The notes: generated by a model not told the origin, from the letters alone. 64,000 nucleotides of DNA from Impatiens glandulifera (GCF_907164915.1 NC_061862.1:34597522-34661521); one strand, 5' to 3'. Positions 15,349-27,340 are shown, numbered from the stretch's first letter. A program made the numbers and translations.

Positions 15349-16829
15349 TGTTGGGTCAAAATATTTTAACTAAGAATATTTTAATGATGTGTTTTAATGA
15401 TGTATTAGTAAAATTATGATTAAGAATAAAACTAAGTCGTCTAAATGTTTGTATGTAGGTGCATCAAAATATGCTAAGCTAGCTAGACTTGCTTTAAAGC
15501 AGGTCTATTAGACGTATTGGTAGTTAGACGTGCAGTGTCTAACAAATACGTAGTTAGATGTGTAGTGTCTAACAGATACATAGTTAGACGTTCATTGTCT
15601 AACAGATACGTAGTTAGACGTGTAGTGTCTAACAGATACGTAGTTAGACGTGCAATGTCTAACAGATACGTAGTTAGACGTACAGTGTCGAACAGATACG
15701 TAGTTAGACGTGCATTGTCTAACAGATATGTAGTTAGACGTGCAGTGTCTAACAGATACGTAGTTAGACGTGGAGTGTCTAACAGATACGTAGTTAGACG
15801 TGGAGTGTCTAACAGATACGTAGTTAGACGTGGAGAGTCTAACAGATACGTAGTTAGACGTGCAGTGTCTAACAAATACATAGTTAGACATGCAGTGTCT
15901 AACTCCATTAAACCTGGTGGTCTAATGGATCCATCTATTAGACGTGGACATTTAACTTCCTAAGACTTAGCAGTCTAACGAAGCACGTCTAATGCCTCGC
16001 TTCAGTAGTTGCTTGAAATTTGCATGTGTCTACCCATGATCAACTAGTTGTATGCTACTCCTACTCCACTCATCCGTGCAGATCAGTACGACAGCCAACT
16101 GTACCCAATGAATGAATGTCACATACGCAAATATTCCTCCACTACTTGTTCAGTAAAGGACAGTTTCAGAAGAATATACAGCGCACTACCAGTTTGATAC
16201 GGCCACGATACTTGTGCACAAAGTTTGTTGTACTCTTGTACTATGGAGGTTTTCCAATGGGCATTTCTCAAGTGTCCATCTAGAAGATTTGACCGTTGGT
16301 GATTATCTTCTATTTAAAGATCCTCAAGGACAATGGATGAACAGTCAGCCAATCTTAGAAACTATCTTACGAATTGCTTGCTCACTTGCTTATTGATTTT
16401 TTACATCATATTCAAGAGAGAGATAGAATCAAACCATTGTCTAGCTGAGTGATATTCTTAAACATTCTATAAGTTGAATAGAATCTTTTCTGTTTAACAG
16501 TTAGCTAGCCAATATCCTATATTTAATTCAAACGAAAGTATAGTGAATCTTTCCGGTGGCTGGAAGAAGGGGTGACGTAGGAGAGTTTTGCTCCGAACAT
16601 CCATAAATAAACTGTTGTGTCATTTACATTCTGTCATTTATTATCTCGTTGGTTTCTATCTTCAAACTTGAGTAAACATTTCCGCACTTGAATCGCTTCA
16701 AGAGTTTGCAAGGGTTTGTGAAGAATAGAAAGTGATATTAATCCTTAACAGGATTCCTATCGAATCGTTTATCCGAAGTTGTCATCAATAGTGAGACCCC
16801 CATCTCTATTGATTACACTGATCCTATCA
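15349..16829 (+). mobile_element. Copia 5' LTR (plus strand)
   Basis: The right boundary is well supported: 'cctatca' ends just before the primer-binding site at 16832. The left edge is tentatively 'tgttgggtcaaaatatt' at 15349, giving a ~1.48 kb LTR starting TG and ending CA. It contains a 30-bp minisatellite (15511-15906). The segment 'gtgacgtaggagagttttgctccgaacatcc' region near 16573 is the reverse complement of the equivalent segment in the minus-strand LTRs at about 32890, 36340 and 39590, so the elements are related. No downstream partner LTR was found. Confidence 0.65.
15511..15906. repeat. 30-bp minisatellite, ~13 copies, inside the LTR
   Basis: Unit 'agttagacgtgcagtgtct' followed by 'aacagatacgt', exactly 30 bp, with few substitutions. 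Each unit holds an inverted repeat (gttagac ... gtctaac, 7-nt loop). Because 30 is a multiple of three, several frames stay open on both strands (for example a ten-residue repeat VRRAVSNRYV on plus). These frames are by-products of the repeat. Confidence 0.95.
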
Positions 16830-16831
16830 AT

Positions 16832-16844
16832 TGGTATCAGAGCC
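16832..16844 (+). other. Primer-binding site (tRNA-iMet type)
   Basis: 'tggtatcagagcc' lies two bases after the LTR end and matches the plant initiator tRNA-Met 3' end complement used by most copia elements. It fixes the LTR boundary and orientation. Confidence 0.9.
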
Positions 16845-16873
16845 AGGTTTCTATTCTCAAGCTATCACCAAGA

Positions 16874-18780
16874 ATGTCGATCATAACCAAGGATGTCAGT
16901 GTCACCTCGATTCATATGTTTTCAAAGGAAAACTATATTGTGTGGAAGAAGAGAGTTCGTGCACATCTCTCATTTTTCCATGACAACATGTGGAGTGTCA
17001 TCACTGATGGTCCTATCAAAATCTAAAAGGACGTATCCGAATGGATCATCAAAGATCACAGAAAACATAATCTGGATAACTTGGAATTAGACGTTCTGTA
17101 CAGATTTCTTGACGGCAATATGTTGAACTACATCATTGAGTGCGACACTGCCAAAGAAATCTGGGACAGACTCACATAGTTGTGTGAGGGAAACCAGCAA
17201 ACAAAAGAGAACAAATTGATGGTGGCCACTCAGCAGTTTGACACCTTCAAAGTGTGCCCTAGAGAAAACATGAATGTCTTTGCCGCAAGGTTCAGCAAGA
17301 TTATCTCGACTCTATCCATCCTTGGCAAGACCTATAGCAACAGAGAAATGGCTATGAAGGTCATGTGTGCTCTTCCAAGGGAGTGGGATATCAAGACTAT
17401 GGAGATGAGGGAGTCCAAAGACCTCAACAAGATCGGGCTCTTCGATCTATTTGCTGATCTCAAGGCCTATGCGTTCGTGTTGAACTCAAGGATTGAAGAA
17501 GATCACCCCTCATCCACCATCATCACCAAAGCCCCGGTGATTGTTGAAGAGCCACCAGTTGCCTCTACTATGAAGACAACTGCCGAGTAGCTCAACAGCG
17601 ATGACATGTATCTCTTCGTGAAGAAGTTTGACGACTTCATAGCTAATGTTAATAAAAAAAATCCAAAGCTAATGTTAAATGTTTTAACTGTGGTATCTTA
17701 GGTGATTATCAATCAACATACCGGAAGCAAAACGTGATGAGAAGAAGAAGGACAAAGAAAAAGAGCTGAAGGCTCTTATGGAAGGTGACGGGAAGAACAA
17801 ACGAAATTATGGTGACTCTTACTTTTCATCCAGCGACAGTGATGATGACGAGGTTGCCTACTTCATGGCAAGAGAAGATGAAGAAGAAGCTCAGGAATCT
17901 GTGGTATTTGACTTCTCTTCTGAAAAATTTTCAAGGGAACAACTGGTAGTTGCACTAAATAACATGGTCATAGAGTACAGAAAGCTAGCAGAATCCCTGA
18001 ACAAAATGAAATCTTCCTCTGAAGTGTCTCAACCCAGCTTATCTCAAACTCTAGAATCAAAAACTTTTAAAAATGACAAGGTCGAGATCTCATCTAAGAA
18101 TGAGATGCTCAAAGAACAAATTTAAACTCTTTCTTCTGAAAACAAAAAGTTAAATTATATTATTAGTGCTTTAACAAGATCTGGAGACGCTGTCAAATAT
18201 CAGATTAGTCATTTTGAAACCTGCTGGATCCATATCCGGCTTAGGATTTGATAGCCATGACCCAGATCGGCCATGTAAGAAGTTAAACTCAGCAACTGAC
18301 AAGCTTAAGCCAATAAACTTTGTCAAAGGGAGTTCAACTGACATTGAAACTTATCCACTCCATGAGGAAATAGCTTTAAAAGAAAAGATAACTTATGTTT
18401 CGTCGACTGTTAGCTAGATGAAGAATAAGTTAGACGCAGCTAGCAAGTCTGGCAATCTAAAACCTTACTCAAAGTCAAGGAGTTTTAAAAGAAAATCAAC
18501 TTCTAAAGCTAAAGGATTAGTGACTAGAAGGAAGTCGTCTGCTAAGTCTAAATTATACACATTAATCACAACACAAAATGAGAAATCTATAAAGATAACT
18601 CAAATATAGATACCCAAGGGACTGATTGATCGAGGACCCAAGTAATTTTGGATACCAAAGTTGTAAATATTTTCTTGTGTAGGTGATACAAGGAAGCGGC
18701 AGGAAGGAAGCTTGGAGGATACTCTTTTGTGTACATGCTCTAGAGGATCAACAATGGATCTTGCTACTCCAAAGTACTAA
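16874..18780 (+). pseudogene. gag: Copia gag polyprotein pseudogene
   Basis: Starting at the ATG at 16874, 42 bases after the primer-binding site, the frame reads a plant copia Gag: 'NYIVWKKRVRAHL', 'WSVITDGPIKI', 'NLDNLELDVLYRFLDG', 'AKEIWDRL', then a helical capsid-like region. In-frame stops lie at 17024 (TAA), 17177 (TAG) and 17588 (TAG). A zinc knuckle follows at about 17680-17720, but it is CxxC-GILG-D-YQST-Y, with the conserved His and last Cys replaced. After a frame change come an acidic coiled segment (17778-18125), a Lys-rich segment (18214-18609) and 'IPKGLIDRGPK' (~18610), the usual link before the protease. Protease, integrase, RT and RNase H are absent. Gag is therefore non-functional and the element is truncated by or merged into the CACTA element that follows. 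Confidence 0.85.
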
Positions 18781-18829
18781 GTGTTTTCTGTCTTGAAATA
18801 ATTTTTGGGTCTTAAGGACTTCAAAACAT

Positions 18830-19585
18830 TTGTTTATTTTTTTTATTGATGCATAAATTCAGAGAGAAATTTATTGTATAAATAAAGATGCACGCAGACA
18901 AATGCCTTCCACTTTAGAAGACGGTGTGAGACGGTTAAGGGGTCCCGCACAATTGACCCCACATGTCTAGACTATCGTGTTCTTCCCACGTCAGCACCGC
19001 CTGGCCTCCCATCTACCTCTCTAAAAGTAAGAGGAATCCTTGTCCCCACTACCCTCTTAGACAACGCAATATTCTTGTTCTTCCCCCGTCTCTTGCGGGT
19101 AAAAGATTCTTCAAAATTATCAAATTCATAATTAGATATGTGAATCAATTCAAACAATAACTAATTGTAAACAAATTACCTGTCGATGATGGGTCGAGAG
19201 TGGAACCGTGCTCCTCCTCGTCATCCTCCTTGTGAGGCTCCTCGAGACCCTCGTCTTCAGCCTCATCGTCATCCCCCATATCAACAAACGTACTCTCTAC
19301 AAACTCTTCGGCCTCAGTAGCCTCAACATCCTCGTCTGCTGGGGGAGCAGTAGCTATCGGGACCACATCAATAGGTGGTTCGTCTCTAGAAGACGATTCT
19401 CGGAGCCTTAAGTTTTCTGATTGTACAAGGAGGTTCTGGTATGGCTTTAACAATTTGTTGGGTGTTTTCCTCATACTCTTCCAAGTTTCTTTAGGACCTT
19501 CAGAAATTCTTAAAGCACCATTAATAAAAATGAGTGAATAATTGAAATAAAGTAGTAATAAGAACGAATATAAAGTAAATAACAT
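18830..19585 (-). pseudogene. CACTA TNP1-like (plant transposase family) gene, broken
   Basis: On the minus strand a frame (19585 to 19145) contains 'ETWKSMRKTPNKLLKPYQNL', an acidic Asp/Glu-rich stretch, and a splice-like 'aggtaatttg' junction near 19180. A second segment (19157 to about 18830) reads 'KRVVGTRIPLTFREVDGRP', then 'RHVGSIVRDPLTVSHRLLKW' after an in-frame stop. This pattern (basic stretch, RIPLTF-E-GRP, GxxVRDP) resembles the Transposase_24 / TNP1-like second protein of plant CACTA elements. The trailing part reaches the copia junction near 18780 and shows more stops. A related N-terminal motif occurs at 26150-26430. TNP1/TnpA-type proteins bind subterminal repeats; this copy cannot be functional. 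Confidence 0.65.
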
Positions 19586-19639
19586 AAACCTACCTAATTA
19601 ATTAATCTTAACTACATATTTGTAAACCGCGGTTTTATT

Positions 19640-22600
19640 TTTGTCACAATTTTCCAACCGGTCGGGCTGACATATCAGGGGCGTAGAATACTTGTTTTGC
19701 TGAACTCGCCAATATATACGGATCTTGACTTTGAGTTTTTAAAATTTGGTTTATATTTATACTTACGAAGCCAAATTTATCCACTTTCACTCCTAGTTCC
19801 CCCGAGTGTGTATCAAACCACTTACACTTGATCAATAAAACAACTCGTTTGTGAGAAAAGTATTGTACTTCGATTATATCCGTTAAAACTCCTTAGTATG
19901 ACATAGTTTCCGACCCGTTGTACCCTTCAACTACCACCCCACTATTTTGAGTGGTCAAACTTTCGTCGTGTTTTTCTATACAGAATTTGTATCCGTTTAC
20001 TTTACACCAAACATACATAGACGAGTAAATACTTGGACTTTCTCCTAAGATCTTGAGGTCTCTTGATATGTCGTTAATTTCTGTTAATTCAGCGACAGAT
20101 ATATATACCCGAAATGTAGTCGTTAAAATAAATATAAAGAGTTAGGAGATATTGATTATAATTTACTCACTCTATGCTTGAAATATACGGCAAACGTTTC
20201 TCCACGGGACTCGTTGTTATTGCAATACTACATATAATCTCTGAAAATAGATAGAATATTAAATAGCATACTCTTTAATGCTAATTAATAACAGCAACAT
20301 AGAATCTTACATGTAAAAAGGTTCTGCTTCGGGGCAATTTTTCAAAATGTATGAATGAGCTGTCACTCGATCGATATAATCCATGTTGTATATTTTACCG
20401 TTAGATAGGTCTTCCGACGATGAAAATATTGAAATGCCCGAGATTTCAGTTTGTGCATTTTCTTGCTCTTCTTCCTCCATATGCCTGGCACATAAACTAA
20501 TACTCTCATTTACAAGATAGCTCTCACTTATAGAGGCTTCGGAGTGGTTATTATTCCGCAAATATCTTTTCATTGTACCCATGTAATGTTCAAACGGATA
20601 CATCCATCGATACTGAACAGGTCCCCCAAGCAAAACTTCAAATGACAAGTGAACCGGGAGATGCATCATGGTGTTGAAGATTGACGGCGGAAAAATCATT
20701 TCAAATTTGCAAAGTGTCAATGTAATATCCATGTACAATTGTTCGAGGTCGGCTTGAATCAACTCTTTGAAACACAACAACCGAAAGACCCGAGACAAAT
20801 TTACTAACGCATCATACACATTTTCTAGAAGTAATCCACGGGTTGCTAAAAAAATAAGATATTCCAAAAAATGTGACAATCATGACTCTTTAATCCCGAA
20901 ATCTTTTTCTCTTCCAAATTTACACAACCGCTGATATTTGAGCAAAAACCATCAGGCAACTTGAGATCTTTCAAGAATTTACAAAGACGTTTTTTATTAT
21001 CGGATGTCAAAGTGAAATGCGCTTCTGGATAATAAATCACTCCTTCATCATATATAGGATGTAACCATGAATTTATGCCTAACAGTTGTAAGTCTTTACG
21101 GGCTTTAGGACCATCCTTAGTCTTCTCTTTCACATTCATTATTGTTCCCAACACGCTATCAAAAATATTTTTCTCAATATGCATCACATCCAAATTATGT
21201 CTCAATAATAGTGATTTCCAATAAGGCAAACGGAAGAAAATGCTCAATTTGTTCCAATTGTCTCCCCGTGTTTCATGATATAACTTGGTTTTCTTGTTCA
21301 AATCCGTACTAAGAATTATGTCTTCTAGGTCTCGTGCTTGCTCGTAACTTTCTTGCCCCATTAACAATCTAGAGAGGTCTCTATAATCAGTTCGACCATT
21401 AAACGACTCTTTATCCCTTCTGTATTTGTGCTTTGGTGGAAGGAAGCGTCTATGACCCATGTAACATTGTTTGGAACCATGAACCAATCGAAGAGATACC
21501 GTGTCGTTGTTACAACAAGGACAAGCGAATTTACCTTTCGTACTCCAGCCTGATAAATTCGCATAGGCGGGAAAATCGTTAATGGTCCACAACAACGCCG
21601 CTCGCATGTTAAAGTATTAAGAGGTGTGTGCATCAAACGTTTTCACACCAGTTTGCCACAATTCAGTCAACTCGTCGATCAATGGATGGAGAAATATGTC
21701 AATTGCATCTCCCGGACTCTTTGGACCCGGAATTAACATAGATAAAATAAAATTGCTAGAATCCATGCAAGTAGTGGGTGACACATTATAAGGAAGGAGA
21801 ATAACCGGCCAAACACTATATGACTTTTTCCCATTTGCAAATGGTTGAAACCCATCGCTTGATAAATTCAGTCTTACGTTTCGAGATTCCGGCGCAAAAT
21901 ATTTATAATTTTCATCAAACGTTTTCCAAGTTAAGGAATCAGCGGGATGTCTCAACGTATCACTATCAACTCTTCCTTCCTTATGCCATCTCATCATTGG
22001 AGCCGTTTTTGAGGACATGTATAGTCTTTTCAATCTTGGTATTAGAGGGAATTATCTCAACACCTTTTTTGGAATGAATTTCTCATTTTGCTTCTCTCGA
22101 ACTGCCCCACTTGTTTGGTCGACTTTCCATCTTGAAAGACCGCAAACTCTGCAAGAATCTTCATTTTTGTCGTCCTTCCAAAATAGCATACAGTTGTTCT
22201 TACATGCGTCTATCTTGTCATACTTAAACTCGATATCACTAATGAATTTTTTACTTTCGTATTAGAAGTTTGGCAATTGAGCGTCAATCGGTAATATGTA
22301 GTCTTTAAGCAGACGCAATAACATATCGAACGAAGAATTTGTCCATTGACAGACATTCTTTATGTGAAGTAGTTTAAGTAGTGTCGATGATTTCGTTATT
22401 CGAGCACCTTCATACAATGGACGTTTGGAATCATCAAGAAATTTATAAAATATATGCGCATCTTCGACTGGTTCATGGTTGTTCGGGACATCATTAACGT
22501 TGGAGAACATATCGTTTATAAAATCGTGCATATAACGTTCTTCATTGACCTCTTCATTAACTGTATTATTCATCTCCATTCTTGGATCGTTGAATTCCGA

Positions 22601-22930
22601 CACGGCATCCTCCGACTGATCATCGTCATCATCATCATCATCGAAGTCATCGGCATCTTCATCGACATCGTCATTAACCACTTGAGTGATACGTCTCTTT
22701 TCTCCATGACAATACCAGTACTCATAATGAACATTTATTCCATAAATGATGAAGTGAGTCTTCACTTCGTCTATTTCCCTAAACGGCGTGTTCAAGCATT
22801 TCATGCAAGGACATTTCACTGTTTGTCGGAATGTACTCTTAACGGAAAAGTCGAGGAATTTGTCAACACCTTCCTCGTAATCTGGATGATCTCGACGTAA
22901 GGTCATCCAACTTTTATCGGGTACTTCCAT
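19640..22930 (-). pseudogene. CACTA transposase TNP2 pseudogene
   Basis: Minus-strand gene. ATG at 22930 follows a splice-acceptor-like 'ttttattag'. Domains in order: transposase-associated N-terminal domain ('DKSWMTLRRDHPDYEEGV', 'CPCMKCLN', acidic Asp run), transposase_21 region (from ~22250; 'SCRVCGLSRWKVDQTSG', 'RHPADSLTWKTFDENY', 'RAALLWTINDFPAYANLSGW', 'CPCC', 'NLDVMHIEKNI'), DUF4218 ('YPFEHYMGTMKRYLRN', 'YLVNESISLCARH'), a splice donor near 20310, then DUF4216 ('CIEKHDESLTTQNSGVV', 'CKWFD', 'VKVDKFGF', 'AKQVFYAPD'). It is broken by in-frame stops at about 22264, near 22050, after 'DAHTS' (~21617), by a 1-nt frameshift near 20860 in the 'LKSHDCH' region and by a stop in DUF4216 (~19895). 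The frame is otherwise largely conserved, so decay is moderate. TNP2 catalyses excision and insertion at CACTA ends. Confidence 0.9.
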
Positions 22931-22964
22931 CTTTCTAATAAAATGGAAAACAACCCGCATTATT

Positions 22965-24340
22965 ATTTACTTAAATTTGTCTAAATTAATTAGGCTTACA
23001 TAATTGTAACATAATCGCTACCTAATCTATCATTATTCAAATAAAATTCAACATAATCTAACATTTTCCAACCCAAATTCAACATAAAATCTAACATTTT
23101 TCTAACTAAAATTCCACCTAAACAAACAATAATAATCAATTCATTCAATACATGACTCTAACCTAAATCAACAATAATCAATTCTTTCACAAACCTAAAT
23201 CTAACAAAATATAACATAAATCAAACCTAACATAAATCAAAATTAAATCTAACCTAAATCTAACATTTTCTAACTAAAATTCCACCTAAACAAACAATAA
23301 TAATCAATTCATTCAATACATGACTCTAACCTAAATCAACATTAATCAATTCATTCACAATTAAATCTAACATAAATCTAACATGAAAATCTAACAAAAA
23401 TCTGACAAAATCTAACATAAATCTAACATACATAAACCTAAATCTAACATAAATCAAAAACTAAACTAACCTTGCAAGAAAAGAGCGACGAGGAAGAGCG
23501 GCGGATGTAGATCGACGTGCGGGCAGCGGGTGGCTGAAGGTCTTAATCCAAACCTAATAACAAGAACTTAAACTAATCAAAATCAATATAAAATCCAAAT
23601 CAAACCTAAAATCAAATACATTCATACCAAATCCAAATCAAACCTAAAATCAAATTCATTCATACCAAACTCAATTCAAACCTAAAATCAAATTCATTCA
23701 TACCAAACTCAAATCAAACATAAAATCAAATTCATTCTAACATAATCAAATTCATTCAAACATAATCTAAACATAATCTACCAATAATCCAAATCAATAA
23801 TATAAACCTAATCTAACAATAATCCAACAACCAATTCCAAAAACCAAATCCAAAATCAAATATGAAATCAATTCAAAAATCTAATATAATAACCTAATCC
23901 TAAACTTATAACCTAATCTAACAATAACATACACATAATCTAACAATAATCCAACATAATTGAAAAAATCTAGCAATAATCCCAAAAAATCTAACAATAA
24001 TATTGAAAAAAAAACTAACCTGCAGGGTGGCGGTGGCGGCGGCGACGACTAGCAGTACGGCGGCAGGGCGGCGTCGCGGCTTCTTTCAATGGTGCAGCGA
24101 CGGTCTTCTGTCTTCAACAGGCGACGGCTTTCTTCAGGCAGAGGCGGTGTCGTCTTGAACGTAGGAGCGGAACGGGAACAGCCGGAGAAGAGAAAGGGCG
24201 GAGAAGAGAACCGTCTGGTGGGCGTCGATGTTGGGGAGGCGGTGGAGGGTTGAGGGTTGGGGGAAAGGGAATCGGGGGCGATGGAGAGAAGAGAGGGAAA
24301 AAAATCGGGAAAGAAGAAGAGAAGAGGCGCGTTGTTTTAT
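22965..24340 (-). other. 5' leader exons and long introns of the TNP2 gene
   Basis: On the minus strand a GC-rich, coding-free leader (about 24335 to 24020) ends in 'caccctgcag' followed by 'gttagt', a good splice donor. A second GC-rich exon-like block (about 23536 to 23472) ends in 'ttcttgcaag' plus 'gttagt'. The introns between (24019-23540 and 23471-22945) are G-poor and A/C-rich on plus, built of degenerate 'aaatctaacataaatct' and 'aaatcaaattcattcatacc' repeats. The last acceptor is 'ttttattag' just before the TNP2 ATG. This implies a spliced 5' UTR. Exon ends are inferred from consensus only. Confidence 0.55.
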
Positions 24341-25950
24341 TTTAATGAAGTCAAAACCGAAAGTTTTATATAAAACTTTCGGTTTTGATAAGGGTCAATT
24401 CTGAAAGTTTTATATAAAACTTTCGGTTTTGATAAGGGTCAATTCCAAAAGTTGTATATAAAACTTTCGGTTTTGATAAGGGTCAATTCTGAAAGTTTTA
24501 TATAAACTTTCGGTTTTGATGGTTATTTCCGAAAGTTATATAATTAACTTTCGGTTTTGTAATTTTACAAATTGTTAAATTATTTGGTTTCTCACTTTCT
24601 AATAACCTTGAACAACATTAATTTAACACATTTGATATCCTTAAAAATTTCGCAATCCATATGATCAAACATTACACAAATACATAAGATAATCAAACAT
24701 AAACATTTATATACACTTCTCTATATAATCAAACACATTCATGAACATTTTAACATTAAACACAATCTCAATTTTTAAAATATAACACACACTTGATTAT
24801 ATTAGTTAGGAGTCTAGATTGGAAAGTAGAAAACCAATTAATTTAACAATTTATGAAATGGTAATTCCGAGAGTTAATGGTATAACTCTCGGTTTTGATG
24901 GGTATTTCCGAAAGCTATACAATTAACTTTCGGAATTACCATTTCAAAAATTGTTAAATTAATTGATTTTTAATCTTCTAATGACCTTGAACAACATTAA
25001 TTAAATACATTTGATAACCTTAAAACATTACACAATCCATATGATCAAAATTTATACACATTCATGTGATCATCAAACACAAACATATATATACACTTCT
25101 TTATATAATCAAACACAATCATAAACATTTTAACATTAAACACAATCTTAATTTTTTAAAAATAACACACACTTGATTAGATTATTTAGGAGTCTAGATT
25201 AGTAGGTGAAAAACCAATTAATTCAACAAATTATGAAGTGGTAAAACCGAAAGGTATATATAAAACTTTGGGTTTTGATGATTATTTCCGAAAATTTTGA
25301 ATAAACCTCTCAGTCCTGACCTTAAACAGAATGTTTTTAAACAAGGGTCAAAACCGAAGGTTTTCAAATAAACCTTCGGTTTTGACCATTCCCAACACTT
25401 AGAATTTTTTCTGTTTTTTTTAAAATAAGGGTCAAAACCAAAGGTTTTCAAATAAACCTTCGGTTTTGATCTTTAACAACACTTAGAATTTTTTCTGTTT
25501 TTTTAAACAAGGGTTAAAACTGAAGGTTTTCAAATAAACCTTCGGTTTTGACCTTTTCCAACACTTAGAATTTTTTCAGTTTTTTTAAACAAGGGTAAAA
25601 ACCAAAGGTTTTCAAATAAACCTTCGGTTTTGACCCTTACCAAAAATTAGAATTTTTTCTGATTTTTTTAAACAAGGGTCAAAACATAAGGTTTTCAAAT
25701 AAATCTTCGGTTTTGACCCTTCCCAACACTTAGAATTTTTCTGATTTTTTTAAATAAGGGTCAAAACCGAAGGTTAACCTTCGGTTTTGACCCTTACCAA
25801 CACTTAGAAATTTTTCTGTTTTTTTTAAACATGGGTCAAAACCGAAGGTTTTCAAATAAACCTTCGGTTTTGACCCTTCGGATTTTTTTAAACAAATGTT
25901 AAAATCGAAGGTTTATTTGAAAACCTTCGAAATTACCCCTATTTTTTTTG
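24340..25950. repeat. CACTA 5' hairpin repeat array
   Basis: From 24340 to 24550 a ~62-bp unit repeats, each a near-perfect palindrome ('aaccgaaagttttatataaa' / 'actttcggtttt'). From about 25230 to 25940 an ~82-bp unit repeats about 8 times ('aaaaccgaaggttttcaaat' / 'aaaccttcggttttgacc', then 'caacacttagaatttttt'). Between them lies a ~380-bp tandem duplication ('accttgaacaacattaat' at about 24602 and 24984). Such subterminal palindromes are typical CACTA transposase-binding arrays. They sit upstream of the TNP2 leader. Confidence 0.75.
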
Positions 25951-26099
25951 TTAAAAATATACCATGTTCTATAATTTTCTCAAATAAAGGCAATCTAATA
26001 AATGAAGGAAAAGAATTCATAAACAACATTAATAAACCAAAATCAAAGATAATAATAAGTCATAATTATGAAAGAAAAACACACCAAAATGTCATCATT

Positions 26100-26830
26100 C
26101 GTACGGAAAAGATAATACATAATTAATCAAACAATATAATCTAGAAATTAGTAGATGTGGGGGGAGGAGGGGTGGTTGATTCTGCCTCTTCAACAATTCA
26201 ATTTGATGTTCGAGATTCTCCAATTTTTGCGTCATTTCAGCTTTGTTCGCTTTAATTTCAGTAAGAATTTGACCTCTTTTCGCATCTCTCAATCGGATTT
26301 GCTCCAATTCCAGCATCATTTTTTCACATCTTCCTCACATGCCGCAGTTTTTGATTGTGCTAGCAAATTCTGGTATTGCCGGGACAGTTTCTCTGGTGTA
26401 CGATGAATACTTTGCCATGACTCACCCATCCTAAATGCATTATATATATATATATATATTACTCAAACAAAATTATCGTAATCCAAATCTGATATAACTT
26501 AAATCAAACACAATAACCAAAATATATCATTAATTTAACAAAATCATATACATTTAAAAAACTAACCTAAATCTAATATAAACAATAACAAATCTAAATC
26601 AAACTACCAAATAAATAATCTAATCTAGCGGCCTAAATCTAGATAATATAAACTAAATGACAACAAATCTAAATCTAATAATTAACAAAAACAAATTAAT
26701 CTAACCTGGAACGCGGCGAGAAGACGAAGATGAGAAACGGTGGAGGCGGCTGCGGCGCGGAAGAGAGAGGAGAATGAAAAATGAAGGGTTAGGGTTAAGG
26801 TTTGAATTTATAAAGGTATTTACTGAAGGT
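26100..26830 (-). pseudogene. Truncated TNP1-like gene copy near the CACTA end
   Basis: Minus strand: a GC-rich leader (26830 to 26706) ends 'cgcgttccag' plus 'gttaga' (splice donor). After an AT-rich intron with a short (TA)n comes 'atgcatttag' and an exon reading 'MGESWQSIHRTPEKLSRQYQ', then, after a 1-nt frameshift at an A-run (~26317), 'MMLELEQIRLRDAKRGQILT' and a coiled-coil-like segment ending proline-rich. The 'TPEKLSRQYQNLLAQS' motif parallels 'TPNKLLKPYQNLLVQS' in the TNP1-like gene at 19445, so both belong to one family. The rest of the gene is missing. Confidence 0.55.
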
Positions 26831-27340
26831 TTTTCAACAAACCTTCGGAAATAAGAATCACGAGATTTAATTTTTTTTTTGTCTTTTTTGGGATGGGTCA
26901 AAACCGAGGGTTTATAGGATAAACCTTAGCAATTAACAATTTTAGGAAAAGGTAAAACCGAGAGTTTTTTAAATTACCTTCGCAATAAATCATTCTCCAA
27001 CTTAGAAATTTTTTTCATTTTTTTGGGATGAGTCAAAACCGAAGGTTTATTGGACAACCTTCGCAATTAAGAATTTCATGAAAGGTAAACCCAAAGGTTT
27101 TTGAATAACCTTGGCAAATAACCAACTTCCAATACTTAGAATAATTTTGATTTTTTTTGGAAGGTCAAAACCGAAGGTTTTATAAAGAAATTTCGGTAAT
27201 AATTAGTAAACCCGAAAGTTTTACACCCCTCTCGGAATCTATTTTTAATAACGAAAGATTTGTTCTTCTCGGGATCATTTAGGAGAGTTTTATAAACCTT
27301 CGATAATATTTGTCGGTAAAGATTATTTTTTTTACCAGTG
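26820..27340 (-). mobile_element. CACTA 5' terminus with subterminal repeats
   Basis: The edge at 27340 reads 'tttttttaccagtg', which on the minus strand is CACTGGTAAAAAAA, a CACTA terminal inverted repeat. Inside it are inverted 'aaccgaaggttta' / 'taaaccttcg' repeats like those at 24340-25950. It marks the 5' end of the minus-strand element containing TNP2. No matching 3' terminus was found between 15 and 19 kb, so the element is incomplete or its 3' end lies beyond the copia insertion. Confidence 0.75.

Noticed and set aside
15483..15963. Repetitive protein-like frames (141, 148 and 99 codons) or a CRISPR-like array
   Set aside because: A direct 30-bp tandem repeat with no unique spacers, in a plant copia LTR. 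Frames are open on both strands because the unit length is a multiple of three.
22454..22900. 148-codon Ile-rich plus-strand frame
   Set aside because: Antisense to the TNP2 N-terminal exon.
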